The position numbers and the translations under genes are program-made. Of a DNA stretch of 64,000 bases, positions 10,282 to 18,840 are shown piece by piece. Each line of letters opens with the position of its first letter. Position 1 is the stretch's first letter. The notes beneath the pieces were generated by a model. The model was not told where the DNA came from. It did not search any database and saw only the letters and a program-made list of their open reading frames with translations. Origin of the DNA: Actinomycetota bacterium (lineage in GTDB: Bacteria > Actinomycetota > Acidimicrobiia > Acidimicrobiales > Microtrichaceae); contig JADJBW010000002.1 of the NCBI GenBank assembly GCA_016703525.1, positions 186,001 to 250,000 on the forward strand. Reading direction: 5' to 3'.

Positions 10282-10932
10282 TCACGGCTCGGCGTCGATT
10301 CGGGCGATCACCACCAGCCCCGCAAGGCTTGCCTCGGCCACGGCGTCGACGGATCGCTCGTCGACGGCCACGGTCACCCGGTCGTCGTCGATCGCCACGA
10401 CCCGAGCCGCCGCAGCGAGGCGCTCCGTCGTTCCCGCGCTGGATGGCCCGATCACGTCGACGCGGTCGCCGCGTCGTAACGACGGGACCAGGCCGCCCGC
10501 CGGGAGGCTGACAACCCTGACGGCGCGCGGCGAGGCGCCGGTGGTGGCTCCTTGGTCGGTCGCCGTACCGACTCGGTTGGCGAGCACCGGCTCGTCCGCC
10601 GCAATCGGCGACCGGGCCACCGACCCGACGACCGATGCGATCTCGCCGGCGGGGACGACCCCGCGAGCGATGGCATCGGCGGGAAGCTCGCGCACCGCCA
10701 GGTCGCCCTCGGCGATCGGATCGCTTACCGCGATGGGGTGGGTCGCGACGACCACAGCGCGCGGCGTTCCCCATGCCTCGGAGGCAGGGGCGCCCGACAA
10801 CGTCTGGCGGCCGAACGCGAACGTGAGCCCGCCCAGCAAGACGGCGAGCGCCCAGGAGGCCGCCGGCGTTCGCAGGCGGGTGCGGGCACGAAGCAGGAGC
10901 GGTTGGTGGACGGGGCGTCGACGGCGAACCAT
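10282..10932 (-). CDS. SAF-domain protein, CpaB/RcpC-like
   Basis: This is a 216-residue protein with an Arg-rich N-terminus, one membrane segment (SWALAVLLGGLTFAFG, ~27-42) and an SAF domain (~55-120: HPIAVSDPIAEGDLAVRELP). A CpaB/RcpC-like region follows (VRVVSLPAGGLVPSLRRGDRVDVIG). CpaB proteins assemble the Tad/Flp pilus in the periplasm, but standalone SAF proteins of this size are common in Actinobacteria and need not belong to a pilus. A prepilin peptidase lies 8 kb away on the same strand; no secretion ATPase is in the window. It is convergent with the tldD operon. Confidence 0.75.
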   Translation of the reverse strand: MVRRRRPVHQPLLLRARTRLRTPAASWALAVLLGGLTFAFGRQTLSGAPASEAWGTPRAVVVATHPIAVSDPIAEGDLAVRELPADAIARGVVPAGEIASVVGSVARSPIAADEPVLANRVGTATDQGATTGASPRAVRVVSLPAGGLVPSLRRGDRVDVIGPSSAGTTERLAAAARVVAIDDDRVTVAVDERSVDAVAEASLAGLVVIARIDAEP

Positions 10933-10983
10933 CGGTCCTCGCTGGCTGTCGGTTGCGAGAGGCCTCGCAACATGTGCGGCGCC

Positions 10984-11913
10984 TCAGGGCGCGAACAACA
11001 CCTCGGCAGGGGGGGTGCCGATGGGCAGGGTGAGGATCTCGACGCCGTCGTCGGTCACGAGGAGCGTGTGCTCGAACTGCGCGCATCGCTGTCCGCTGAT
11101 GGTCGCCGCGGTCCAGTCGTCGTCCCACACGTAGAGATCGGCCGGGCCGACGGTGATCATCGGCTCGATCGTGAACGTCATGCCGGGTTCCATGACCGTT
11201 CGGTGCCGGGCGTCGTAGTAGTGCGGGATCTGCAGGCTCGTGTGGAATTGGTCGCCGATGCCGTGGCCGATGAACTCGCGAACCACGCCGTAGCGGCCGC
11301 CGCGAACCGAAGCCTCGATCGCTCGGCCGATCTCGTTGACCCGGCTGCCGGGGCGCACGGCGCCGATGCCGGCGTGCAGGGCGGCGTTGGTGGCGCGAAC
11401 GAGGTCGCGCGACACGGGGTCGACCTCGCCGACGAGGAACGTGGCGTTGGTGTCGCCGTGGACGCCGCCGATGAAGGACGTCACGTCGATGTTGACGATG
11501 TCACCGTCAGCGAGACGCCGACTGTCGGGGATCCCGTGACAGATGATCTCGTTCACCGAGCTGCAGATCGACTTGGGGAAGCCGCGGTAGTTGAGCGGGC
11601 TCGGGTAGGCACCGCGGGAGATGCACGCCTCGTGACCGACCCGATCGAGTTCGTCGGTCGTGACTCCGGGGGCGATGGCCTTGCCCACATCGATGAGCAC
11701 CTCGGCGGCGATTCGGCCGGCGATTCGCATGGCGTCGATCTCGTCGGCGGTGCGGACCGCGCGCGAGCCTCGGCTCGACGGCTGGCCCGTGGCGGCGTAG
11801 TCGGGGCGCTCGATCGCCGCGGGCACGGTGCGCCGCGGCGACACGATCCCCGGACGCACCGGCGGAGACGGCGGTGCGTCGAGTGTGATCGTGGGGCGAC
11901 GGCGTTTGGCCAT
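10984..11913 (-). CDS. map: Type I methionine aminopeptidase
   Basis: This is a 309-residue methionyl aminopeptidase (M24A) that removes initiator Met from nascent proteins. Metal ligands are visible: Asp in NIDVTSFIGGVHGDTNATF (two Asp), His in FIGHGIGDQFH, Glu in FTIEPMITV and Glu in QFEHTLLV. The substrate-binding region NEIICHGIPD is present. A ~50-residue basic/Pro-rich N-terminal extension precedes the catalytic domain, as in other actinobacterial MAPs. ATG 11913 is chosen because it opens MAKRRRPT just downstream of the FmdB gene stop (11925-11927). The two genes are co-directional and only 11 bp apart, so they are probably cotranscribed and MAP may also respond to the CIRCE element upstream. 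Confidence 0.93.
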   Translation of the reverse strand: MAKRRRPTITLDAPPSPPVRPGIVSPRRTVPAAIERPDYAATGQPSSRGSRAVRTADEIDAMRIAGRIAAEVLIDVGKAIAPGVTTDELDRVGHEACISRGAYPSPLNYRGFPKSICSSVNEIICHGIPDSRRLADGDIVNIDVTSFIGGVHGDTNATFLVGEVDPVSRDLVRATNAALHAGIGAVRPGSRVNEIGRAIEASVRGGRYGVVREFIGHGIGDQFHTSLQIPHYYDARHRTVMEPGMTFTIEPMITVGPADLYVWDDDWTAATISGQRCAQFEHTLLVTDDGVEILTLPIGTPPAEVLFAP

Positions 11914-11924
11914 AGGTCGTGAGC

Positions 11925-12314
11925 CTACGACGCCGTGCCGGTCGATGTGCTGCTCGGGGTCCCGCTGCCGGATCCGCCACCGCTCGATCCTCCGGAGGAA
12001 CCGCCGGAGGAGTCGGACGATCCTGCGAATGAGCCCGACGACCCGGCCGTCGACTCGGCGTTCGACGACGTGGTCGACGTGGTCGAGGTGGACGAGCCCG
12101 ACTCCGACGACGCGCCGGTTCGCGAAGACGAGCCAGAGCCGCGGCTGTCGGTCTTGTAGAAGCCCGAACCCTTGAACGTGATGCCGACGGGGCTGAAGAC
12201 CTTGCGCAGATCGCCCTGGCACTCCGGGCACACGCTCAGTGCGTCGTCGGAAAACGACTGCTGGATCTCGAACTCATGCGAACAGGTCCGGCAACGGTAG
12301 TGATAGGTAGGCAT
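11925..12314 (-). CDS. FmdB-family zinc-ribbon protein
   Basis: This is a 129-residue protein. Residues 1-60 form a FmdB/CxxC_CxxC_SSSS zinc ribbon: MPTYHYRCRTCSHEFE, then SVCPECQGDLRKVFSPVGITFKGSGFYKTD. Two CxxC pairs should bind one zinc. The remaining ~65 residues are a low-complexity Ser/Gly/Thr tail. FmdB proteins are small putative regulators; the precise function is not established. The ATG at 12314 is preceded by GGAGAT. A CIRCE-like inverted repeat sits 16 bp upstream (12330-12356), which would place this gene, and perhaps map behind it, under HrcA heat-shock control. Confidence 0.88.
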   Translation of the reverse strand: MPTYHYRCRTCSHEFEIQQSFSDDALSVCPECQGDLRKVFSPVGITFKGSGFYKTDSRGSGSSSRTGASSESGSSTSTTSTTSSNAESTAGSSGSFAGSSDSSGGSSGGSSGGGSGSGTPSSTSTGTAS

Positions 12315-12329
12315 GTGATCTCCACGTCG

Positions 12330-12356
12330 TTGGCACTCTCGCAGCGTGAGTGCCAA
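12330..12356 (-). promoter_or_regulatory. CIRCE-like HrcA operator
   Basis: The inverted repeat TTGGCACTC, a nine-base spacer, then GAGTGCCAA is a perfect 9+9 palindrome with exactly the 9-bp spacing of CIRCE (consensus TTAGCACTC-N9-GAGTGCTAA). It differs from consensus only by one symmetric base change per arm. It lies 16 bp upstream of the FmdB-family start, in the position expected of a heat-shock operator bound by HrcA. Confidence 0.8.
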
Positions 12357-12553
12357 CGATACCGCGCGCGTGTGATGGGTCGATTCGCCGCCTCTCGCGC
12401 GGCACCGCGTTGGGTGGGACCGGCCTACCCTTGAGAGGGCGCGTGGGTGGAATTGCGTGTGGTGCCACCGGGCGCGGCGGGAGAAACTGACGGCTCCGCG
12501 GTCGATTGTCGGCCGTTGGGACGTGGGCAGACGTGGTCGACGGAGGAGCAGCC

Positions 12554-13441
12554 GTGGCAGAACGAGTGGTAACGAAGGCGGTCATCCCGGCGGCGGGACT
12601 CGGAACGCGGTTCCTTCCGGCGACAAAGGCCCAGCCGAAGGAGATGTTGCCGGTCGTCGATCGCCCGTCCATCCAGTACGTCGTCGAGGAGGCCGTGAAG
12701 GCCGGTATCGATGACATCCTCATCATCACGGGGCGGAACAAGCGCAGCCTCGAAGATCACTTCGATCGCAACTTCGAGTTGGAGCACCACCGCAACCGGA
12801 CCGGGAAGACCGACGAGTTGGCCGACGTGATCGAACTGGCCGACCTTGCCGACATCCACTTCGTTCGCCAAGGCGAGCCACTCGGGCTCGGCCACGCAGT
12901 GTCGGTGGCTCGCAAACACGTGGGCGACAACCCGTTCGTCGTGCTCCTGGGCGACGACATCATGCATCACGACACCCATCTGCTCCGGGACATGATCTCG
13001 AACTACGAGGAGACCGGAGCCTCCACCGTCGCCCTGATGGAGGTGGAACCCGCCGACATCAAGTCGTACGGCTGCGCGGCGCCATCGACTCGCGACGGCA
13101 ATCGATGCACGATCGTCGATGTGGTCGAGAAGCCACAGCCCGAGGATGCTCCGTCGAACCTCGCCATCGTGGGTCGCTACCTCTTCACGCCGACGATCTT
13201 CGAGGCGCTCGATCACGTCGAGGCCGGCGTCGGCGGCGAGATCCAGTTGACCGACGCGATAGCGCTCCTGCTGAAAGAGGAGCCGGTCATGGGGTTGATC
13301 TTCGAGGAGGGCCGCTTCGATATCGGCAAGAAGATCGACTACTTGCGAGCGACCGTGGAACTGGCACTGGAGCGACCCGATCTCGGCCCGGAGTTCGCTG
13401 AGGTGTTGCGCGAGATCGTGCGCCGCCACGGCATCAGCTGA
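12554..13441 (+). CDS. galU: UTP-glucose-1-phosphate uridylyltransferase
   Basis: GalU makes UDP-glucose from UTP and glucose-1-phosphate for cell-envelope and storage glycans. The product is 295 residues. The nucleotide-binding motif AVIPAAGLGTRFLPATKAQPKEMLP is at residues ~7-31; other family blocks are PSIQYVVEEAVKAGI, FVRQGEPLGLGHAV, VLLGDDI (metal-binding Asp), IVDVVEKP and GGEIQLTDAI. The GTG start at 12554 follows a GGAGGA site at 12542-12547; an in-frame ATG 16 codons upstream lacks one. It is divergent from the FmdB gene and followed by moeA 59 bp downstream. A galU-moeA neighbourhood is common in Actinobacteria. Confidence 0.94.
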   Translation: MAERVVTKAVIPAAGLGTRFLPATKAQPKEMLPVVDRPSIQYVVEEAVKAGIDDILIITGRNKRSLEDHFDRNFELEHHRNRTGKTDELADVIELADLADIHFVRQGEPLGLGHAVSVARKHVGDNPFVVLLGDDIMHHDTHLLRDMISNYEETGASTVALMEVEPADIKSYGCAAPSTRDGNRCTIVDVVEKPQPEDAPSNLAIVGRYLFTPTIFEALDHVEAGVGGEIQLTDAIALLLKEEPVMGLIFEEGRFDIGKKIDYLRATVELALERPDLGPEFAEVLREIVRRHGIS

Positions 13442-13500
13442 GCCGGCGCGGATGTGCCCGGTCGGTCGGGCAACGCCACGGGTCCGGTAGTTTCGCCGCG

Positions 13501-14712
13501 ATGATTCCGCTGCCCGATGCCCAAGCCCACGTGCTGTCGTCGGTGCACCGGCTCGACGCGGTCGACGTGTCGCTGAGCGAGTCTGCGGGCCGGGTCCTGG
13601 CCGATGCGGTGGTCGCCGATGCGCTGATCCCGCCGTTCGCGAATTCGGCGGTCGATGGGTTCGCCGTGCGCTCGGAGGACGCGACGGTCCCCGGCATCAC
13701 ACTCCGCATCATCGGGATGGTCGCTGCCGGCGCGTCGCGCCTTCCCGCCGTCGGCCCGGGCGAGGCGATCCGCATCATGACCGGGGCGCCGATTCCGCCG
13801 GGCGCCGACGCGGTCGCGATGGTCGAGCAGTGCGACGTCCGTGGCGATCTCGTGGAACTGTCGGAGGCGCTGGGCTCGGGGCGCAACGTTCGCGCTGCCG
13901 GCGATGACATGGCGCCGGGTGATCGGGTCCTCGACGCGGGAGCGTGGATCGGTCCGGGGGCGGTTGGGTTGCTCGCGACGCTGGGGCGCACGGTGGTACC
14001 GGTCGTCCGGCGACCGGTCGTCGGCGTGCTGTCGACGGGCGACGAGCTCGTCGATCCCGCGTCGACACCCGGTCCGGGCCAGATCCGTGATTCGAACCGT
14101 CCGGCGCTCTGCGCGTTGATCCGCGAGCGAGGGTTCGACGCAGTCGACCTGGGTTGCGCGCCCGACGACGAGGCGGCGATCGAGGCGGCGATCCTGCACG
14201 GCGTGGCGTCATGCGATGCCCTGGTGACGTCGGGCGGCGTGAGCATGGGCGACTACGACTACGTGAAGGTCGTCCTCGACCGAATCGGCGACATGCGCTG
14301 GATGCAGATCGCGATTCGCCCGGCGAAGCCGTTCGCGTTTGGCGTGATCGCCCACGGCGGGCGGTCGGTGCCGGTATTCGGCCTGCCGGGCAACCCGGTG
14401 TCGTCGCTCGTGAGCTTCGAACTGCTCGCCGCTCCCGCCTTGCGGTCGATGGCGGGCCGGGCCGATGTCGCTCCGCTCGTGGTGCCCGCTGTCGCGTCGG
14501 CGCCGCTCCGGCGTCGTCGGGACGGCAAGACCCACTTCGCTCGCGTCGCACTCGACCGGAGCGGCACTGAACTCGTGGCGACGGCGGCATCGCAGCAGGG
14601 GTCCCATCACATGGCCGCTATGGCCCGGGCGGACGGGCTGGCCGTGCTGCCCGACGGCGACGGCGTCGAATCCGGCGAACGCGTCGAGGTCGTGCTGCTG
14701 CGCTCGTACTGA
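13501..14712 (+). CDS. moeA: Molybdopterin molybdenumtransferase MoeA (or Glp-like paralogue)
   Basis: This is a 403-residue MoeA/gephyrin-E-domain protein that inserts molybdate into adenylylated molybdopterin. Visible blocks are PPFANSAVDGFAVRSED near residue 40, GEAIRIMTGAPIPPGAD, GVLSTGDELVDP, SGGVSMGDYDYVK (molybdopterin-binding) and the FGLPGNPVSSLVSFEL block, followed by the C-terminal beta-barrel. All MoeA motifs appear intact. In some actinobacteria a MoeA paralogue adjacent to galU (Glp) acts in cell division with a membrane receptor, GlpR; a GlpR-like gene follows at 17363. Because moaA and moaC are also here, either a cofactor role or a Glp role, or both, is possible. Confidence 0.92.
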   Translation: MIPLPDAQAHVLSSVHRLDAVDVSLSESAGRVLADAVVADALIPPFANSAVDGFAVRSEDATVPGITLRIIGMVAAGASRLPAVGPGEAIRIMTGAPIPPGADAVAMVEQCDVRGDLVELSEALGSGRNVRAAGDDMAPGDRVLDAGAWIGPGAVGLLATLGRTVVPVVRRPVVGVLSTGDELVDPASTPGPGQIRDSNRPALCALIRERGFDAVDLGCAPDDEAAIEAAILHGVASCDALVTSGGVSMGDYDYVKVVLDRIGDMRWMQIAIRPAKPFAFGVIAHGGRSVPVFGLPGNPVSSLVSFELLAAPALRSMAGRADVAPLVVPAVASAPLRRRRDGKTHFARVALDRSGTELVATAASQQGSHHMAAMARADGLAVLPDGDGVESGERVEVVLLRSY

Positions 14713-14770
14713 CCGGGGGCGTGGCGCACGGCGTGGTGCCCGGCGGGCGTGAGGGCGCCGTCGGGGCGAA

Positions 14771-15436
14771 TCAGGGTTCGCGTATCCAGCCGGTCACCAC
14801 CTGCGGCGCGGTCGAGGTCCCGCCGAAATAGAGCCCCGAGGCCCACTTGAGTGTCGACGCAGCCACCCCTGGGCACGAGCGGGGAAGGTTGGCTGTCGCG
14901 TCGATCCGCCGATCCCCGACGGTGCCGGTCGCCGCGAAGCGATACTGGTCGCCGTCGAGACCGAAGAGGTAGGTGATCTCCGGTTCGGCGGCGAGCTCGT
15001 CGGCAGTGAGCGTGAACAGCGGCTCGTCGGGTGTCTGGTGCACGCCGTTTGCGTTGGCGTACGCGGTGACTTCCAGGCGCTGTGGGTCGAGGGCGGAGCG
15101 CCATCGCCACGCGAACATGGCGCCGTTGCGCGAAAGGTCGATGTCGCCGCAGTCGCTGAGCCCCGGGAGCTTGTTCCAGTCGAACTGGTCGTCCGGCTGG
15201 GTCGGATTCGTCAGCTGGTATGCAGCGGAGGCGTCGAGAACGAAGGTGTAGAACCGCCCGGTCGCGGTCGAGAACCCCGAGCGCGGCAGATCGCCGTTCG
15301 CGGCCGCGTGAACCGACGCAACATGCTGGCCCGCCTCGATGCGGTACTGCGCCCAGTCGGGCCGGCAGGCGGTGCCGGCCACTGCGCAGAGCAACACCGC
15401 TGCGGTCGTGAGTGCATGTCGAGTCGTGGGGCGCAT
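14771..15436 (-). CDS. Hypothetical lipoprotein
   Basis: This is a 221-residue protein with a lipoprotein-type signal: basic MRPTTRHA, hydrophobic LTTAAVLLCAVAG, then TAC with Cys at ~24 as the likely lipidation site. The mature part is rich in aromatic residues with segments such as RFYTFVLDASAAYQL and ITYLFGLDGDQYRFAATG, suggesting an exported beta-rich domain. No family is recognised. It is transcribed opposite to moeA and moaA and separates them. The ATG at 15436 is chosen because the signal sequence starts there; the same frame continues upstream without a plausible signal. Confidence 0.68.
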   Translation of the reverse strand: MRPTTRHALTTAAVLLCAVAGTACRPDWAQYRIEAGQHVASVHAAANGDLPRSGFSTATGRFYTFVLDASAAYQLTNPTQPDDQFDWNKLPGLSDCGDIDLSRNGAMFAWRWRSALDPQRLEVTAYANANGVHQTPDEPLFTLTADELAAEPEITYLFGLDGDQYRFAATGTVGDRRIDATANLPRSCPGVAASTLKWASGLYFGGTSTAPQVVTGWIREP

Positions 15437-15527
15437 CCCACCGATATCGGTGTAGGCGGACCGCAGGTTGAGCGAATCCTTCGCCCGGCCGAGTCCGCCG
15501 CGGAGCGTCGCGTCGTACGCTCGCGGC

Positions 15528-16535
15528 ATGGCACGTTCGCTCGTCGACGGATTCGGTCGAGTCCACCGGGACCTGCGCATCTCCGTGACGGATCGCTGCA
15601 ACTTCCGGTGCCGGTACTGCATGCCCGAGGAGGGCCTGGCGTGGACCCCGCGCGAACAGCTCCTCACCTTCGAGGAGATCGAGCGGGTCGCGAGACTGTT
15701 GGTGGGCGAATTCGGGATGGAGTCGATTCGTTTGACGGGTGGCGAGCCGACGGTCCGCGCCGGTCTCCCGGACCTGGTCGCCCGGCTGGGAGCGCTCACC
15801 GATGATCGAGGGCGACGGGTCGACCTGGCGATGACGACGAACGGCGTGTTGCTCGACGCGCAGGCGGCGCCGCTGCGCGCTGCCGGGCTGCATCGAGTCA
15901 ACATCTCGCTCGACACCCTCCGCTCGGATCGTTTCGAGGCGATCACGCGCCGCAACGAGTTCCACCGGGTGCTCGTGGGCATCGACGCAGCGGTGGCCGC
16001 GGGTTTCGTACCCGTGAAGGTCAACTGCGTGGTGATGCGCGGCGTGAACGACGACGAACTTGTCGACCTCGCCCGGTTCGGTCGGGACGCGGGCGTGGAG
16101 ATGCGCTTCATCGAGTACATGCCGCTCGACGCCGATCGCCGATGGGCGCAGGACGGCGTTGTGCCCGCCCGCGAGATCGTGGAGCGGGTCGCCGGCGAGT
16201 TCCCGGTGGAGCGGCAGCACGGAGGCGTCGGATCGGCTCCGGCGACGCGGTACCGCTACCTCGACGGTGGCGGCATGTTCGGTGTGATCCCGGCGGTGAC
16301 CGACGCGTTCTGCGGCGCCTGTGATCGCATCCGCCTCACCTCGGAGGGCAAGCTCCGCAACTGCCTGTTCGCGGTGGACGAGTTCGACCTGCGGTCGCCG
16401 CTGCGCTCCGGCGCCGACGACGAGGCCCTCTGCGCCGTGGTGCAACGCTGCGTGTCGGCCAAGTGGGCGGGTCATGGGATCGGGAACGTGAACTTCATCC
16501 GGCCCGCCCGGTCGATGAGTCAGATCGGCGGGTAG
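15528..16535 (+). CDS. moaA: GTP 3',8-cyclase MoaA
   Basis: MoaA is a radical-SAM enzyme that, with MoaC, converts GTP to cyclic pyranopterin monophosphate, the first step of molybdenum-cofactor synthesis. The 335-residue product carries the N-terminal cluster motif CNFRCRYC (C24, C28, C31), the SAM-binding RLTGGEPTVR and the C-terminal cluster CGACDRIRLTSEGKLRNC (C262, C265, C279). It ends in the family's Gly-Gly (QIGG). The start is ATG 15528, which places the conserved GRVHRDLRISVTDRC properly. moaC follows 67 bp downstream on the same strand. Confidence 0.95.
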   Translation: MARSLVDGFGRVHRDLRISVTDRCNFRCRYCMPEEGLAWTPREQLLTFEEIERVARLLVGEFGMESIRLTGGEPTVRAGLPDLVARLGALTDDRGRRVDLAMTTNGVLLDAQAAPLRAAGLHRVNISLDTLRSDRFEAITRRNEFHRVLVGIDAAVAAGFVPVKVNCVVMRGVNDDELVDLARFGRDAGVEMRFIEYMPLDADRRWAQDGVVPAREIVERVAGEFPVERQHGGVGSAPATRYRYLDGGGMFGVIPAVTDAFCGACDRIRLTSEGKLRNCLFAVDEFDLRSPLRSGADDEALCAVVQRCVSAKWAGHGIGNVNFIRPARSMSQIGG

Positions 16536-16602
16536 CGCACCGCCGGGCGCGGTCGTTCGTGCCCGGGTGTGCCGGGTCGGGGACGCGCCGTAGAGTCGCC
16601 CC

Positions 16603-17109
<507 letters not shown>

Positions 17110-17245
17110 CCGAGCGGGATCTCGCCGTCTCGGAGACGGGCATCGGACGCCGCCGTGTTGCGGTCATGTGTCACTGACGTGGCGCCTTCCGTAACGCTAT
17201 CGTCATGGATTGATCCACCCGATGGGTGGTTCTGCTCGACGAAAG

Positions 17246-17270
17246 CTCGACAACGCACTAGATTGTCGAG
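17246..17270. promoter_or_regulatory. Inverted repeat in the moaC to membrane-protein gap
   Basis: CTCGACAA and TTGTCGAG form a perfect 8+8 inverted repeat with a 9-base centre. It lies in the 253-bp non-coding gap between moaC and the GlpR-like gene, about 90 bp upstream of the chosen start. It could be an operator; nothing identifies the binding protein. The remaining sequence of the gap holds no convincing gene. Confidence 0.4.
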
Positions 17271-17362
17271 CGATCACAGCGATGTGATTTGTCAAACGTA
17301 ATCCTGTCGTCATGTCCGCCCACACCGGCGCCGCCCTGCTACGGCTTCCCGGTGAAGAAAGG

Positions 17363-17902
17363 ATGAGTAAACAGACCGTGCCCTCATGGATTCTGCTGTT
17401 CCTCCTCGGCATCGTTTGGGCCATCGTGCTCGTGCCCGACTTCGTCCGCCGAACCTCGGCGAACCGCCGCGCCGATTCCATCGGCGACTTCTCCCGCCAC
17501 CTCTCGACGCTGCAGCGCACGCCGCGTTCGCGCTCGGCAGCCACGGTGGTGCCGCTGCGCCAGGCCCCCGTGGACACGCGCTCGGCAGCTTCCCGTTCGG
17601 GCGCCCCGCGCATGACCCGCACGGCGGCGCAGCGTCGTCGGCAAGACGTTCTGGCCGCGCTCGGCGCCGCAGCGCTGCTGACCTTCCTCGGGGCGATGAG
17701 TCTGGGCGGCGTGTTCATGGCGGTTCATGTGGCCGTCGACGTGCTGCTGGTCGCCTACCTCGGCCTGCTCCTGACGGTGACCAAGCGCGAACGAGTCCGC
17801 TCGGTTGCTGCCGAGTCCAGCCCGTACGGTGCCGACGCCTACCGTGCCGATCCGTACCGCCCGGTTGCGATGTCGGCTGCCCGCCAGCGCGTCGCTCGCT
17901 GA
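17363..17902 (+). CDS. GlpR-like small membrane protein
   Basis: This is a 179-residue membrane protein. It has an N-terminal helix (SWILLFLLGIVWAIVLVPDF, ~8-27), a basic cytoplasmic-type linker of ~65 residues beginning RRTSANRRADSIGDFSRHL, two closely spaced helices (VLAALGAAALLTFLGAMSLG and VHVAVDVLLVAYLGLLLTV), and a Tyr/Arg-rich tail. The architecture, the WAIVLVP motif and the galU-moeA neighbourhood resemble actinobacterial proteins of the Rv0996/GlpR type, where GlpR is the membrane receptor of the MoeA-like protein Glp in cell division. That assignment is inference. ATG 17363 directly follows GAAGAAAGG; an in-frame ATG at 17312 would add 17 residues without a ribosome-binding site. 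Confidence 0.7.
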   Translation: MSKQTVPSWILLFLLGIVWAIVLVPDFVRRTSANRRADSIGDFSRHLSTLQRTPRSRSAATVVPLRQAPVDTRSAASRSGAPRMTRTAAQRRRQDVLAALGAAALLTFLGAMSLGGVFMAVHVAVDVLLVAYLGLLLTVTKRERVRSVAAESSPYGADAYRADPYRPVAMSAARQRVAR

Positions 17903-17924
17903 TTCCCTTGCCGCGTCGATCCCG

Positions 17925-18587
17925 GTGACTGACCGGGGCTGCCTCCGTCGCCGCGTCGAGGTGTTGGTCGATGGCGCGGCCGACGCGCTCGGCGACACGA
18001 ACCGTGCCCGCGAGACGGCGCTTCCGGCGGCTCGCCTGGTGATCCAGCGTTGCGGAAGCGCGATCAAGGCGGTGCATCGACTCGATGGCGACGCCGCGCA
18101 GCGGTACCTGGCCGAGGCCGGGGCCGAACTCGTGCGGGCCCATGCAGCGGTTGCGGACCAGCCGATCATCGCCCACGCCGGGTTCCTCTCCGACGCCGAG
18201 AAGGAGTACGCCGAGGCGCGTTGCCTCGTCGCGATCGTGGCGAACGAGCCGATCCCCGACGCGGGCGACTTGGGGATCAGCGCGTCGGCATGGCTGCGCG
18301 GTCTGGCCGAGGCCGCGAGCGAATTGCGTCGTCATCTGCTCGATCGGCTGCGGGCCGATGATCCGGAGCGGGCCGACGAGCTGTTCGCTGCGATGGAAGA
18401 CGTGTACGACGCGCTGATGACGGTGGACTTCCCCGACGTGGTGACCGGGGGATTGCGGCGCACGCTCGACGCGCTGCGTGCCGTGATCGAACGGACCCGC
18501 TCCGACCTGACGACGACCACGCTGCAGCGTCGCCTGCAGCTCGCTCTCGAGTTGGCGTCGTCGGCTGAATCAGCCGCCGGCGTGTGA
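17925..18587 (+). CDS. Translin-family protein
   Basis: This is a 220-residue all-helical protein resembling prokaryotic translin homologues. Recognisable segments are IQRCGSAIKAVHR, IAHAGFLSDAEKEYAEARCL, the conserved Glu/Asp-rich region WLRGLAEAASELRRHLLD, and MTVDFPDVVTGGLRRTLDALRAVIERTRSDL near the C-terminus. Eukaryotic translin binds RNA and ssDNA and, with TRAX as C3PO, trims small RNAs and pre-tRNAs; bacterial functions are unproven. The likely start is GTG 17925, 22 bp after the membrane-protein gene with which it is probably cotranscribed. The gene ends 58 bp before tRNA-Ala. Confidence 0.8.
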   Translation: MTDRGCLRRRVEVLVDGAADALGDTNRARETALPAARLVIQRCGSAIKAVHRLDGDAAQRYLAEAGAELVRAHAAVADQPIIAHAGFLSDAEKEYAEARCLVAIVANEPIPDAGDLGISASAWLRGLAEAASELRRHLLDRLRADDPERADELFAAMEDVYDALMTVDFPDVVTGGLRRTLDALRAVIERTRSDLTTTTLQRRLQLALELASSAESAAGV

Positions 18588-18645
18588 CTCGTCGGCGCAA
18601 CGGTTCGCGGGCGGTGCGCGGAGCGACTATTGTGTCGCTACCCCT

Positions 18646-18722
18646 GGGGGTGTAGCTCAGCTGGCTAGAGCGCCTCGGTCGCATCGAGGAGGTCGTGGGT
18701 TCGACTCCCATCACCTCCACCA
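18646..18722 (+). tRNA. tRNA-Ala (anticodon CGC)
   Basis: This is a 77-nt cloverleaf including an encoded CCA end. The acceptor arm GGGGGTG pairs with CACCTCC and contains the G3-U70 wobble that identifies alanine tRNAs. The D arm is GCTC/GAGC. The anticodon arm CCTCG/CGAGG encloses loop GTCGCAT with anticodon CGC (reads GCG). The T arm GTGGG-TTCGACT-CCCAT is canonical. A strong hairpin follows eight bases downstream. Confidence 0.95.
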
Positions 18723-18729
18723 GGGTTGT

Positions 18730-18777
18730 CCGCCCTCGACGGTCCCGGATTCCGGAGTCGAGGGCGGTCGCCGTTTT
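18730..18777 (+). terminator. Probable intrinsic terminator after tRNA-Ala
   Basis: An 11-bp perfect stem (CCGCCCTCGAC at 18730-18740 pairing with GTCGAGGGCGG at 18757-18767) encloses a 16-base loop. A short TTTT run follows at 18774-18777. It sits just after the tRNA and before the convergent prepilin-peptidase gene. Confidence 0.7.
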
Positions 18778-18840
18778 CCGGCTGTGACGCCCGACGCCCG
18801 ACCCCGGGAGCGTTTGGAGCGTCAGGGTTGTCGAGGCTTC

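Noticed and set aside
17280..17362. Alternative start for the GlpR-like protein at 17312
   Set aside because: It lacks a ribosome-binding site, whereas ATG 17363 directly follows GAAGAAAGG and places the first membrane helix near the N-terminus.
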